Assembly: GCA_965215295.1 (NCBI GenBank) | Contig: OZ244045.1 | Location: forward strand, 372,001-436,000 | DNA length: 64,000 nt | From: HK1 sp965215295 | GTDB lineage: Bacteria > Pseudomonadota > Gammaproteobacteria > HK1 | Direction: 5' to 3' | Shown: piece by piece, positions 9,508-18,102 of the stretch | Position numbering within the stretch: position 1 is the stretch's first letter | Layout: the number at the start of each line of letters is the position of its first letter | The notes under the pieces: model-generated | The model's database searches: none | What the model was told of the DNA's origin: nothing | What the model saw: the letters and a program-made list of their open reading frames with translations, nothing else | Made by a program: the position numbers and the translations under genes

Positions 9508-9653
9508 TCCTGCCTCGCGCGCGGAGAGCCGCGTCCGCCAAGTGCCGGGCCGAGCCGGTGACCGGAGTCCTGCCTCGCGCGCGGAGAGCCGCGTTGCCGA
9601 AATCGGCGAAGCGCTGCCTGACCCTTGCCCCGTTTCACGCGCGAAGAGCCGCG
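9508..9653 (+). repeat. Three short GC-rich hairpin repeats at an exact 60-bp period
   Basis: A 27-base unit (tcctgcctcgcgcgcggag then agccgcgt) occurs at 9508-9534 and 9568-9594, and a diverged copy of about 21 bases at 9633-9653. The core CGCGG-AGAG-CCGCG can form a small stem. The two spacers (about 33 and 38 bases) are unrelated. It lies between the aminotransferase and the 2-hydroxyacid dehydrogenase, the third copy overlapping the aminotransferase stop. Confidence 0.7.
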
Positions 9654-10885
9654 ACCCCGGCCGGCGTCTCCGGCGCGGGCCCGGTAGTCCGATCGGTGCG
9701 GGCGACGCCGTCGCGCGATGCCGCTTCGACAAGGGACGCGAGCGCCGCGGCGACGCCGCCGCGCTCGTGCGGCACGTCGGCGAGCCGGAGCCCCATCTCG
9801 ATGCCGGACAGCGTCCCCGCGAGCATCAGGTCGTTGAAGTCTCCCAAGTGCCCGATGCGGAACACCGAGTCCTCGAGGCGTCCGAGCCCGCCGCCGAGCG
9901 ACATGTCGAAGGTTTCGAGGATGGTGCGTCGCAGGGCGTCGGCGCTGTGGCCCTCGGGGACCTTCACCGCGGTGAGCGAGGACGAATACTCCTGCGGACG
10001 GCGGCACCACACTTCCAGTCCCCACGCGCGCACCGCGCATCGTGTCGCCTCGGCGTGGCGCCGGTGGCGCCGGAACACGTTGTCGAGACCTTCCTCGCGC
10101 AGCATGTCGATGGCTTCGGCGAGGCCGTAGAGCAGGTTCGTGGCCGGCGTGTAGGGAAAGAACCCGGTCCGGTTCGCCCCGAGCATCGACTCCCAGTCCC
10201 AGTACGAGCGCGCCATCCCGGCCGACTTCGAAGCCGCCAGGGCCTTGTCGCTCACCGCGTTGAAGCCGAGTCCCGGAGGCAGCATCAGCCCTTTCTGCGA
10301 GCCGCCGATGGTCACGTCGACACCCCATTCGTCGTGGCGGTAGTCGACGGAGGCGAGCGAGGAGATGGTGTCGACCAGCAGCAGCGCCGGGTGGCCGGCG
10401 GCATCGATCGCGGCGCGCACCGCACCGATGCGGCTCGTCACCCCGGTCGAGGTCTCGTTGTGCACGACCACGACGGCCTTGATCGCACGGTGGCGATCTT
10501 CGGCGAGTCGCGCCTCGATCCGCGCCGGGTCCGCGCCCGTGCGCCAGTCGCCGTCGAGGACCTCGACCACCAGGCCGAGCCGGCGCGCCATCGCCGACCA
10601 CAGCGTCGAGAAGTGTCCGGTCTCGTTCATCAGCACCGTGTCGCCGGGCGAGAGGGTGTTCACCAGCGCCGCCTCCCCCGCGCCGGTCCCCGACGACGGA
10701 AAGATCAGCACGTCGCCATCCGTCCTGAAGATCTCGCGCAGGCCCGAGAGCACCCGCCGGCCGAGGCGTCCGAACTCCGGTCCGCGGTGGTCGATGGTCG
10801 AACGATCGATGGCGCGCAGGATCCGGTCCGGAACGTTGGTCGGTCCCGGGATCTGCAGGAAGTGTCGGCCGGCTGGAGTGCTCAT
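9635..10885 (-). CDS. Class V aminotransferase (serine/alanine-glyoxylate type)
   Basis: A 416-residue PLP enzyme. It opens with the family hallmark FLQIPGPTNVPDRIL, has the cofactor region SSGTGAGEAAL and the Schiff-base lysine at about Lys198 in GGSQKGLMLPPGL. Such enzymes transfer amino groups between serine or alanine and glyoxylate, which would link to glycine produced by demethylation of methylated glycines. It lies upstream of, and in the same direction as, the FAD/Fe-S dehydrogenase (gap 190 bp containing a repeat), so a joint glyoxylate/2-hydroxyacid role is plausible. GGGAGA lies upstream of the ATG. Substrate pair is inferred from family only. Confidence 0.85.
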   Translation of the reverse strand: MSTPAGRHFLQIPGPTNVPDRILRAIDRSTIDHRGPEFGRLGRRVLSGLREIFRTDGDVLIFPSSGTGAGEAALVNTLSPGDTVLMNETGHFSTLWSAMARRLGLVVEVLDGDWRTGADPARIEARLAEDRHRAIKAVVVVHNETSTGVTSRIGAVRAAIDAAGHPALLLVDTISSLASVDYRHDEWGVDVTIGGSQKGLMLPPGLGFNAVSDKALAASKSAGMARSYWDWESMLGANRTGFFPYTPATNLLYGLAEAIDMLREEGLDNVFRRHRRHAEATRCAVRAWGLEVWCRRPQEYSSSLTAVKVPEGHSADALRRTILETFDMSLGGGLGRLEDSVFRIGHLGDFNDLMLAGTLSGIEMGLRLADVPHERGGVAAALASLVEAASRDGVARTDRTTGPAPETPAGVAALRA

Positions 10886-11390
10886 GCTTCAGCGTCTCCC
10901 GAGGGTCGATGCGACGCGAGTCCAATCGCCGGGCGCAGTGTACGCCGTGGGCACGGGTCCGTCCCACTCGGGAGTCCTTTCTGGAGCACAGGCGTCTTGC
11001 TGGTGGCGGTCCCTGCCGCGCCGGTGCCGGGAAGTGTCGGAGCGTTCGACCGGCGAGTGATATCCTTCTGAATGGACACGGCGACAGCAGAGCTTTCCGG
11101 ATTCCCGCCCCGTCTCGACGGAGGCGGATTTGCCGTGGGAGTGACAGCAACCGCGAAATACGACAATCTCCGTCATTCCCGCGGAAGCGGGAATCCAGGA
11201 GCTGCGGGCAGTTCCTTGTAATTTCGCACGAGACTTCACGGACGAGAGATCAACGCTTTCAGTCGTTCAGGGAGTGGCGATCGATGTCCCCATTTGCGGG
11301 TGCATGGGAGTTCGCTTACGTGATCGGCGGTTGCCGGAAGCGCGTCCGGCCGGAGACCGTGCGGGAACCGGCGCACTGGACGTTGAACGG
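10886..11390. other. Intergenic region with REP-like hairpin
   Basis: About 500 bases between divergently read genes. The only recognisable element is the hairpin at 11175-11194. An in-frame extension of the AlbA_2 gene could start as early as 11274. No tRNA or riboswitch was recognised. Confidence 0.5.
11175..11194. repeat. REP-like palindrome matching the ATTCCC-N8-GGGAAT pattern
   Basis: The sequence ATTCCCGCGGAAGCGGGAAT is an 8-bp perfect stem (ATTCCCGC / GCGGGAAT) with a GGAA loop, flanked by CGTC and CCAGG. It fits the dRS3-type pattern known from Neisseria and similar dispersed hairpins in other Proteobacteria. A related hairpin lies at 23062-23090. Confidence 0.75.
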
Positions 11391-11993
11391 ATGACGGCCG
11401 ACGTGAACCGGATCGGGGGCTTGGCCAGGCGCATCCGGCTCGGCGAGGACTCGACCCTGGAGCTCAAGTGCGTCGTGCTGGCCGGAGAACGCGTCACGAG
11501 TCCGAGCCGGAACGACTTCGCGGACGAACTGGCAGCCTTCGCCAACACCAGAGGCGGGACCGTGATTCTCGGGGTGGACGACAAGACCCGGGAGGTTCAG
11601 GGCATCCCGCTCGACAGCCTGGATGTGGTCGAAGGCTGGGCTCGTGAAATCTGCAACGATTCCGCGAAACCTGCGCTTGACGCGGACATCTACAAGATGG
11701 AGCTGGAAGGTTCGGATGGCCGGCCTGTCCCCGTCATCCGGATGGAGATTCCTCGCAGCCTGTTCGTACACCGGAGCCCCGGCGGGTATTTCCGCCGCCT
11801 CGGTAGCTCGAAGCGTGAAATGGTCCCGGAGGTTCTGGCGCGGCTGTTTCAGGAACGCAGCCAGAGCCGGACGATCCGATTCGACGAGTCGGTGGTGCCC
11901 AACACCACTCCGGAAGATCTGGATTACGCGCTGACGCGCGGCGAAATCCACTCCGGACTCGTGACGAGACGGCAGCCACGATGCAGAGTGTAA
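11391..11993 (+). CDS. AlbA_2 (Schlafen-like) domain protein, probably truncated
   Basis: About 200 residues with an AlbA_2 putative nucleic-acid-binding domain: EDSTLELKCVV near the N-terminus, then FANTRGGTVILGVDD and, at the C-terminal side, SPGGYFRRLGSSKREM. Full-length relatives usually continue with an ATP-binding region and reach 400-560 residues; here the frame stops soon after VPNTTPEDLDYAL, so the second half looks deleted. The stop overlaps the start of the dual-OB gene (11981) by 13 bases. The start is uncertain: ATG 11391 is the last one before homology, but 11274 and 11304 are also in frame. Codon use is less GC-rich than in neighbouring metabolic genes. Confidence 0.6.
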   Translation: MTADVNRIGGLARRIRLGEDSTLELKCVVLAGERVTSPSRNDFADELAAFANTRGGTVILGVDDKTREVQGIPLDSLDVVEGWAREICNDSAKPALDADIYKMELEGSDGRPVPVIRMEIPRSLFVHRSPGGYFRRLGSSKREMVPEVLARLFQERSQSRTIRFDESVVPNTTPEDLDYALTRGEIHSGLVTRRQPRCRV

Positions 11994-12667
11994 AGCGCAT
12001 CGTCTGTCTGGCGAACTCCCGGAAGCTGCACGGTCGGTGCGTCGCCGGCCGGGAGTGGCTCGGCGGCAGGGCCGGCCAATGGATTCGACCGGTCAGCGAT
12101 CGCGAACATCAGGAAGTATCGGAGTACGAACGCCAGTACGAGGACGGCAGCGACCCGCGAGTCCTCGACGTTATCGACGTTCCGGTGCTGGAGCCGAGGC
12201 CGATTGACCATCAGACCGAAAACTGGTTGCTCGACCCCGAGCACTACTGGGAGAAGGTGGGCAGGCTGTCGTGGTTCGATTTGCCGGTGCTTGCGGATCT
12301 CGTAGCGCCGCTATGGCTCGATGGTCACAGCACGTACCACGGTCTGAACGACAAGATTCCGCTGGACGTTGCCGGTTCGGTCGGAGATTCGTTGAAACTG
12401 ATCCATGTCGACGAACTGGAGCTTTCGGTGTTCAAGCCAGGCGAGGCTTTCGGCAACAGGAAGCGGCGTGTCCTGGGGCGCTTCATTTATGCACGAAACA
12501 GGTATGCCCTGTGGGTCACCGATCCCGGATACGAGCGGCGATACCTTGCAAAGCTGGACGGTGATTATCAAATCGGCGAGTGTTTTCTCACAGTCAGCCT
12601 CGGGGAGCGGTACGACGGTGCCTGCTACAAGCTGATCGCCTCGATCATCACCGGAGAACGCAGGTAG
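11981..12667 (+). CDS. Dual OB-domain-containing protein
   Basis: A 228-residue protein opening KRIVCLANSRKLHGRCVAG, with GQWIRPVSDRE and a second half ending IGECFLTVSLGERYDGACYKLIASII; this pattern fits the small family annotated as dual OB-domain proteins. OB folds commonly bind nucleic acid or nucleotides; no catalytic residues are evident. Translation starts inside the end of the AlbA_2 gene and the stop is five bases before the next ATG, so the four genes look like one transcription unit. Function is unknown; the context suggests nucleic-acid sensing or processing, which is inference. Confidence 0.6.
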   Translation: MQSVKRIVCLANSRKLHGRCVAGREWLGGRAGQWIRPVSDREHQEVSEYERQYEDGSDPRVLDVIDVPVLEPRPIDHQTENWLLDPEHYWEKVGRLSWFDLPVLADLVAPLWLDGHSTYHGLNDKIPLDVAGSVGDSLKLIHVDELELSVFKPGEAFGNRKRRVLGRFIYARNRYALWVTDPGYERRYLAKLDGDYQIGECFLTVSLGERYDGACYKLIASIITGERR

Positions 12668-12672
12668 CGTCC

Positions 12673-13296
12673 ATGACCGAGGCCAGTAGCACCGTGCTCA
12701 CCATCGGTCATTCCACACACGCCCTGGGGGCGTTCATCGCGTTGCTGCAGCGGCATCACGTGACAGCGGTGGCGGATGTCCGCTCGGCGCCATACAGCCG
12801 CTTCAATCCTCAGTTCGACCGTGATTCGTTCGCCGATGCCCTTGGTGCGCAGGGGATTCGGTACGTCTATCTCGGTGACTCTCTGGGTGGTCGGTCGGGC
12901 GACCCTGCCTGCTACGAAGACGGGCGCATCCGCTACGATCGTGTGGCCACCACCGACTCGTTCAAACGCGGACTGGCCCGTGTCGTTCATGGCGCCGCCG
13001 AGTACCGCATCGCGCTGATGTGTGCGGAGAAAGAGCCGCTCGACTGTCATCGAACGCTCCTCGTCGGGCGTGCGCTCGACCAACGAGGGGTCGAGCTCGT
13101 GCACATCCACGCCGACGGTCGCCTGGAGCCGCACGCCGAGGCCATGGACCGTCTCATCGACTCCCAGAAGCTGCCCCGCGCCGATCTCTACCGGACTCGC
13201 GAGGAGCTGATCGACACCGCCATCGCGTGCCGGCAGGAACGGGTGGCCCACGTGAACGACAAGCTGGTCGCACATCCCACGGAGCAAGGCCCATGA
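12673..13296 (+). CDS. DUF488 domain protein (long form)
   Basis: A 207-residue DUF488 protein. It opens VLTIGHSTHALGAFIALLQ, has VADVRSAPYSRFNPQFD, and carries the conserved MCAEKEPLDCHR motif in which two cysteines, a glutamate and the CHR triplet are the family's invariant residues. The C-terminal extension after VGRAL contains HIHADGRLEPHAEAMD. No biochemical activity is established for the family; the motif looks catalytic or metal/thiol based. The start at 12673 is preceded by AGGT; it overlaps the next gene by four bases (ATGA), so translation is coupled. Confidence 0.8.
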   Translation: MTEASSTVLTIGHSTHALGAFIALLQRHHVTAVADVRSAPYSRFNPQFDRDSFADALGAQGIRYVYLGDSLGGRSGDPACYEDGRIRYDRVATTDSFKRGLARVVHGAAEYRIALMCAEKEPLDCHRTLLVGRALDQRGVELVHIHADGRLEPHAEAMDRLIDSQKLPRADLYRTREELIDTAIACRQERVAHVNDKLVAHPTEQGP

Positions 13297-13730
13297 GGGT
13301 GTTCACCATCGGCTTCACCAGGAAGCCGGCACGCCGGTTCTTCGATCTGCTGCGTGAGTCCGGCACCCGGCGTGTCGTGGACGTTCGGCTCAACAACGTC
13401 TCCCAGCTCGCCGGCTTCGCCAAGCGCGACGACCTCGCGTATTTTCTCGCCGAGATCTGCGGTATCGAGTACCTCCACCTGCCCGAGTTCGCCCCCACGA
13501 AGGAGATACTGGACGACTACCGGAAAGGTGGCGGGGACTGGGGGACCTACGAGGCGCGGTTCCTCGACCTCATGCGCCAGAGGCGGGTCGAGAGGACGGT
13601 CTCCGAGGAAGTCGTCGCGGACGGCTGCCTGCTGTGTAGCGAGGACAAGCCCCACCACTGTCATCGTCGGTTGGTGGCGGAGTACCTGAACGAGCAATGG
13701 GGCGGCGTCGAGATCGCGCACCTCGGATAG
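13293..13730 (+). CDS. DUF488 domain protein (short form)
   Basis: A 145-residue DUF488 protein beginning MRVFTIGFTRKPARRFFDLL, with VVDVRLNNVSQLAGFAKRDDL and the conserved LLCSEDKPHHCHRRLVAEYL near the C-terminus. It differs from the preceding long form enough to be a distinct subfamily rather than a recent duplicate. Its ATG shares bases with the previous stop (ATGA), implying translational coupling. It is the last gene of the cluster. Function unknown. Confidence 0.8.
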   Translation: MRVFTIGFTRKPARRFFDLLRESGTRRVVDVRLNNVSQLAGFAKRDDLAYFLAEICGIEYLHLPEFAPTKEILDDYRKGGGDWGTYEARFLDLMRQRRVERTVSEEVVADGCLLCSEDKPHHCHRRLVAEYLNEQWGGVEIAHLG

Positions 13731-13733
13731 CGT

Positions 13734-14243
13734 GCGAAAGCCGGAATCGGGAAGGAGCCCGATCCGTGCGCTCTGTCGTACCGTTGCATTTCGCAGCCCG
13801 GGAAACACCGCCATGTACCTGTCACCGGACCAGGGGCGCCGTCCATCACTGCTGACGGACATGCCCGCACCACGTCTTCGCGCGAGGCCTGGCCGGCCTC
13901 GACGTTGACGTACACGCAGCGGTAGCCGTCCCCTCCACCGCCCGACGCCTCCTTGCGCTCGCGTGGTGCGGATGCGCCTGAGACTTCGCCGCAATCGTCC
14001 GCCCTTCCGATCCCCTCGCAGCGTCTCGCTTCTCCAACGCCGCGGTGCATCGCCTCCGTCTCGTCGCCATGCCCTTGCCCTCTTCGAGGCAATGGGTACA
14101 CATTGCCCCCGGTCCGAAACTCCCGTGCGAACATCCGGGACCACCTCATCGATCCCGCGTATCGGAGCCGGGCGCCGAACGAGCCGAATGCCTGCCTCCG
14201 CGCCGAAGCCGGACGGCTCGGCGCATTCCTGTCGGAGAGAACC
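13734..14243. other. Intergenic region with a short gene remnant
   Basis: About 510 bases with no intact gene. A minus-strand stretch at 13864-13930 is a possible ATPase remnant (listed separately). The string CTGTCGTACCGT at about 13779-13790 also occurs near 1655 and looks like part of a small dispersed repeat. Confidence 0.4.
13864..13930 (-). pseudogene. Possible remnant of an ATP-binding (AAA-type) protein
   Basis: Read on the minus strand, these bases give GYRCVYVNVEAGQASREDVV, which resembles a conserved internal string of a family of bacterial ATP-binding proteins. The frame around it has no further similarity that I can recognise. This is recalled from family pattern only and needs a search. 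Confidence 0.25.
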
Positions 14244-15824
14244 TTGAGAGACGACACCAACATCCTGTTCATCATGTGCGACCAGCTCCGGTGGGACTAC
14301 CTCTCCTGCTACGGCCATCCGCACCTGGAGACGCCCAACATTGACCGGCTCGCCGCACGGGGAGTCCGGTTCACGCGCGCCTACTGTCAGGCGCCGCTGT
14401 GCGGGCCGTCGAGGTCGAGCTTCCACACCGGGCGGTACATGTCCTCGCACGGCGCGATGGCGAACGAGGATCCGCTCAAGCCGGGAGAGCTCACCCTGGG
14501 GGACTGCATGAGGGACCTCGGCGTCGCTCCGGTGCTGGTCGGCAAGATGGACGTGAGTGGCTCGCGCGACGCGCTGGACCGTCTCGGGGTCGACCCGGAC
14601 TCCGTCATCGGCCGGACCGTCGCCAACGGCGGGTTCGAGCCCTTCGAGAAGCTGGAGGGACTCTATCCGGACCCCATCGTCCCGCCCCGTCTCGGTTACA
14701 ACGACTACCTGCGCGCCCGGGGGTACCCGGGCGACAATCCGTGGGAGCTGTACGCGGCGAGCGCCATCGGCGAGGACGGACGCCGCGTGAGCGGCTGGAG
14801 CATGCGCAACGCCGGTCTGCCGGCGCGGGTCGCGGAGGCGCATTCGGAGACCGCGTTCACCACCGACCGGGCCATCGAGCTCCTCGAGCAGACCCCGGAC
14901 GACCAGCGCTGGTGCCTGCACCTGAGCTACATCAAGCCGCACTGGCCCTGGCTCGCCCCTGCTCCCTACCACGCCCTCTACACGCGCGATCACGTCCTGC
15001 CGGCGGTGCGGGCCGACGGCGAGCGCGACAGTCCGCACCCGGTCCAGCGGGCTTTCATGGACCAGGACTACAGCGAGAACTTCTCCCGGGACGAGGTCCG
15101 CGAGCATGTGATCCCGACCTACATGGGCCTCATCCGGCAGGTCGACGACCACCTCGGGCGGCTGCTTCGCTACCTGGATGCGCGAGACCTGACGGAGCGG
15201 ACCCTGATCGCGTTCACCAGCGACCACGGCGACTACCTGGGCGATCACTGGCTGGGCGAGAAGGACCTGTTCCACGACTGCTCGGCCCGGATCCCCATGA
15301 TCCTCTGCGACCCTTCACCCCTCGCGGACGCCACCCGAGGCACGGCGGACGACCGGTTCGTGGAGGCGGTGGACCTGCTGCCGACCTTCGTGGAGTTCGC
15401 CGGCGGCGAGGTCCGGACCGAATGCGTGGAGGGCCGTTCCCTGCTCGGCCTCCTGCGGGGCGAGGACCCGCGGGAGTGGCGCGACTTCGCGGTCAGCGAG
15501 ATCGACTTCAGCGACCGGGGGCCGCGCACTCTGCTCGGAGTGCATCCCTGGGAGTGCCGGGCGCACATGTTGCGCACCGATCGCTGGAAGTACATCCTGC
15601 ACGAACGGTTCCGCCCCCAGCTCTTCGATCTGGACGGCGACCCTCTGGAGCTGGTCGACTTTGGCGAAGACCGCGGTTACGAGGGCGTCCGCAGGGAGCT
15701 CCACGACCGCCTGTTCACCTGGTTTCGCCGCCGCCGCAACCGTACCGGGATGGCGGAGACGTTCCTGTTCGAGATGGGTCCGGAGAGGGACGAGCGCCTC
15801 GGGATCATGATCGGGCACTGGTAG
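14244..15824 (+). CDS. Sulfatase / phosphonate monoester hydrolase family protein
   Basis: A 526-residue alkaline-phosphatase-superfamily hydrolase. It begins with the metal-binding FIMCDQLRWDYLSCYG, has the formylglycine-forming motif CGPSR at Cys53 (C-x-P-S-R), and a second metal site in TSDHGDYLGDHWLGEK. The CGPSR cysteine must be oxidised by a maturation enzyme, which is not in this window. The start is a TTG at 14244 with GGAGAG eight bases upstream; the frame stays open further upstream but without homology. No signal peptide is seen, so the enzyme is probably cytoplasmic. It could cleave sulfate esters or phosphonate/phosphate esters. Its last 20 bases overlap the convergent TctA gene. 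Confidence 0.85.
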   Translation: MRDDTNILFIMCDQLRWDYLSCYGHPHLETPNIDRLAARGVRFTRAYCQAPLCGPSRSSFHTGRYMSSHGAMANEDPLKPGELTLGDCMRDLGVAPVLVGKMDVSGSRDALDRLGVDPDSVIGRTVANGGFEPFEKLEGLYPDPIVPPRLGYNDYLRARGYPGDNPWELYAASAIGEDGRRVSGWSMRNAGLPARVAEAHSETAFTTDRAIELLEQTPDDQRWCLHLSYIKPHWPWLAPAPYHALYTRDHVLPAVRADGERDSPHPVQRAFMDQDYSENFSRDEVREHVIPTYMGLIRQVDDHLGRLLRYLDARDLTERTLIAFTSDHGDYLGDHWLGEKDLFHDCSARIPMILCDPSPLADATRGTADDRFVEAVDLLPTFVEFAGGEVRTECVEGRSLLGLLRGEDPREWRDFAVSEIDFSDRGPRTLLGVHPWECRAHMLRTDRWKYILHERFRPQLFDLDGDPLELVDFGEDRGYEGVRRELHDRLFTWFRRRRNRTGMAETFLFEMGPERDERLGIMIGHW

Positions 15825-17331
15825 CTCCGGAGCGGTCGGCTCCGGCCCGCCTCGCGCGGTGTTGACGAAGGACGGCGATCGCGTGGGCGAGGAGGCTTGC
15901 CACGATGATCGCGAAGATCGTCCCGGAGACGGGACGGTCGATGAAGTCGAGTGGTGTCTCGACTCGCGCCAGGCTCGCGCGGAACTTCTCGTCCAGGATC
16001 CGGCCGAGCACCATCCCCAGCACGATGGGCACGAGCGGCAGCTCCAGGCGCCGGAGGATGAAGCCCAGCATCCCGAAGGCCGCGGCCACCGCGCAGTCGA
16101 CGAGACTCGTCCGCAGCGAGTAGACCCCCACCAGCGACAGCGTGAGCACCGCGATCCCGAGGTACCGGGGCGGCGTCCGCACCACCTGCACGAGCCATCG
16201 GGTCGAGGGTCGGAGGAACAGGATCACCAGCACGTTGATGACGAGCAGGAGGACGAACAGACTCGGCAGGAAGTGGGGCTGGGTCTCGAAGAGCTTCGGT
16301 CCCGGGATCACGCCATGCACGTGGAACACCGACAGCATCATCGCGGTCAGCGCCTCGCCCGGAATCCCGAGGGCCAGCAACGGGATCATGGCCGCGGCGG
16401 GCACCGCGTTGTTGGCGGCCTCCGACGCGATCAGTCCTTCGGCCGAGCCGCGACCGATGAGATCGGGGTTGCGGGAGGTCCGCTGGGCGAACGAGTACGA
16501 GAAGAACTGGGCCAGGAATTCCCCGACCCCGGGAATGATGCCCATGACGACACCGAAGGCCGACGAGACCCCGGCGAGCCGCGGATGTCGAGCCAGCGCA
16601 CGCAGGCCACCGCCGCCACCCCCACCCCCCGGCTCCATGCGCGGCAGCGGCGGCGGGCGTTCACGGTCCACCAGCAGCTTGAACGCTTGCGAGATCGCGA
16701 ACAGCCCCAGGATCACCGTGATCAGGTCGAATCCGGAGTTCAGCCAGCTCTGTCCGAAGGTGAACCGGTGGCTGAAGCGCACCCCTTCGAGACCGACGGT
16801 GTTCAGGAACATGCCGAGCGACACCAGCATCGCGGCGGCGACGGTCTGCCGCCGGTGCGCGAGAATGACCATCACCACCCCGAGCAACGCGGCCATGAAG
16901 ATGTCGCGCGAGCCGAAGTATGGCGCGACGCGCGCAAGGTACGGGGACAGCGCCAGCAGGCACGCCACCGAGAACACCCCGCCGCAGAACGACGCGCTGC
17001 AGGCGATGGAGAGCGCCCGCCGCGCCTCGCCCCGGCGGGTCATCGCGTATCCGTCGTAGGTGGTCAGGGCGTTGACCGGCGTGCCGGGGGTATTGATCAG
17101 GATGGCGGGCACGGCGCCGCCGAACATCGAGGCGCCGTAGATGCCGAGCAGCAGGGTGATCCCGACCAGCGGCTCGAACTGGAAGGTGGCGGGCAGGAGG
17201 ATGGCGATCGCCACCGCCGGCCCGACCCCCGGGATGGCGCCGATGACGACCCCGCCGACCGCTCCGATCACGACCGCCAGCGCGACATCGAGCCGCAGGA
17301 GCTGCGCGAGGACCTCCATCGCTTCCGGCAT
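15805..17331 (-). CDS. tctA: Tripartite tricarboxylate transporter permease TctA
   Basis: A 508-residue, multi-spanning inner-membrane protein with the TctA signatures GAIPGVGPAVAIAILLPATF, FGGAVPAILINTPGTP and GIPGEALTAMMLSV. It is the large permease of TctABC, a secondary uptake system for carboxylates. A run of eight glycines (16615-16640 region) interrupts the loop before the second half. ATG 17331 is taken as start; ATG 17319 is possible. It follows TctB and TctC on the same strand. The carboxylate transported is unknown; the linked ring-cleavage dioxygenase suggests an aromatic or related acid. Confidence 0.9.
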   Translation of the reverse strand: MPEAMEVLAQLLRLDVALAVVIGAVGGVVIGAIPGVGPAVAIAILLPATFQFEPLVGITLLLGIYGASMFGGAVPAILINTPGTPVNALTTYDGYAMTRRGEARRALSIACSASFCGGVFSVACLLALSPYLARVAPYFGSRDIFMAALLGVVMVILAHRRQTVAAAMLVSLGMFLNTVGLEGVRFSHRFTFGQSWLNSGFDLITVILGLFAISQAFKLLVDRERPPPLPRMEPGGGGGGGGLRALARHPRLAGVSSAFGVVMGIIPGVGEFLAQFFSYSFAQRTSRNPDLIGRGSAEGLIASEAANNAVPAAAMIPLLALGIPGEALTAMMLSVFHVHGVIPGPKLFETQPHFLPSLFVLLLVINVLVILFLRPSTRWLVQVVRTPPRYLGIAVLTLSLVGVYSLRTSLVDCAVAAAFGMLGFILRRLELPLVPIVLGMVLGRILDEKFRASLARVETPLDFIDRPVSGTIFAIIVASLLAHAIAVLRQHRARRAGADRSGATSARS

Positions 17332-17348
17332 GGCGATGCGAAGTCGTC

Positions 17349-17945
17349 CTAGAAGTTCCGGAGCAGGAAGTTGCGCACGGCCGGTGGAAAGAGGTCGTAC
17401 ATCGCCCCGGGCGGCATGCGCACCTCCAGGCCGGTCTTGAAGACGAGCACGATTCCGACGCCGAGCCCCACCAGCAGGCACAGCCCGGCCGGCGATCGGA
17501 TTCCGGTGCGCAGTCCGAGCAACGGCATGAAGAGCACGGTCGAGAGCAGGTAGCCGAGCCACGGAATGGAGGCGGCGTACACGACGAAGTACACCGCGAA
17601 CTCCAGCGGGCGCAGCCAGCGCAGCAGCTCGCCGACCGGTACCGGCGACGTATCCGGATGCCTCGGACCATTGCGGGCGATCCAGCTCTGCACGAGGTGA
17701 AGGCCCGAGAACAGGGTGAATGCACCGAGCACCACGGAGGGCCAGAAGCGGGGTTGCAGCAGGGGATCGACCCGGTTGAACCACCGGGTCTGCTCCGGGA
17801 GCTGGATCAGCAGGAACAGCGCCAGGGCGAACGATGCCGCCGCGAACAGGAGATCACCGGGACGGCGCCGGATGTCGAACGGCTTCGGCTGCGCCTCGGT
17901 GTCTGGGGAATTGCCGGTCTCGGGCTGCATGACGGCGCTCGCCAT
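17349..17945 (-). CDS. tctB: Tripartite tricarboxylate transporter small subunit TctB
   Basis: A 198-residue protein with a polar N-terminal tail and four hydrophobic segments (first LLFAAASFALALFLLIQL), the usual TctB size and topology, and the family-typical region DPLLQPRFWPSVVLG. It lies between TctC and TctA on the same strand and ends 17 bases before the TctA start. ATG 17945 or 17930 could be the start; neither has a strong ribosome site. Confidence 0.85.
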   Translation of the reverse strand: MASAVMQPETGNSPDTEAQPKPFDIRRRPGDLLFAAASFALALFLLIQLPEQTRWFNRVDPLLQPRFWPSVVLGAFTLFSGLHLVQSWIARNGPRHPDTSPVPVGELLRWLRPLEFAVYFVVYAASIPWLGYLLSTVLFMPLLGLRTGIRSPAGLCLLVGLGVGIVLVFKTGLEVRMPPGAMYDLFPPAVRNFLLRNF

Positions 17946-18102
17946 TCGTAGTCACGTTCGTGGTCACGTCCGCGGTCACGTCGCGTGCCGCAGGGTATCG
18001 TCCATCCCGCCGCCATACGGGTCCGCCACTGCCCGGCGCATCCCTGACGAGGCTCCGGCCCGGGGAGCGCTCGCATGCCCCCCGGGCCGTCGGCGTGCCG
18101 CG

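Noticed and set aside
9499..9515. tRNA-like T-arm string GGTTCGAATCC
   Set aside because: A D-stem-like GCTC/GAGC pair lies upstream, but there is no anticodon arm, no GG in the D-loop and no paired acceptor stem.
9508..9653. Possible CRISPR array (60-bp period)
   Set aside because: Only two clean repeats, GC-rich hairpin core, third copy inside a gene end, and no cas genes in the window.
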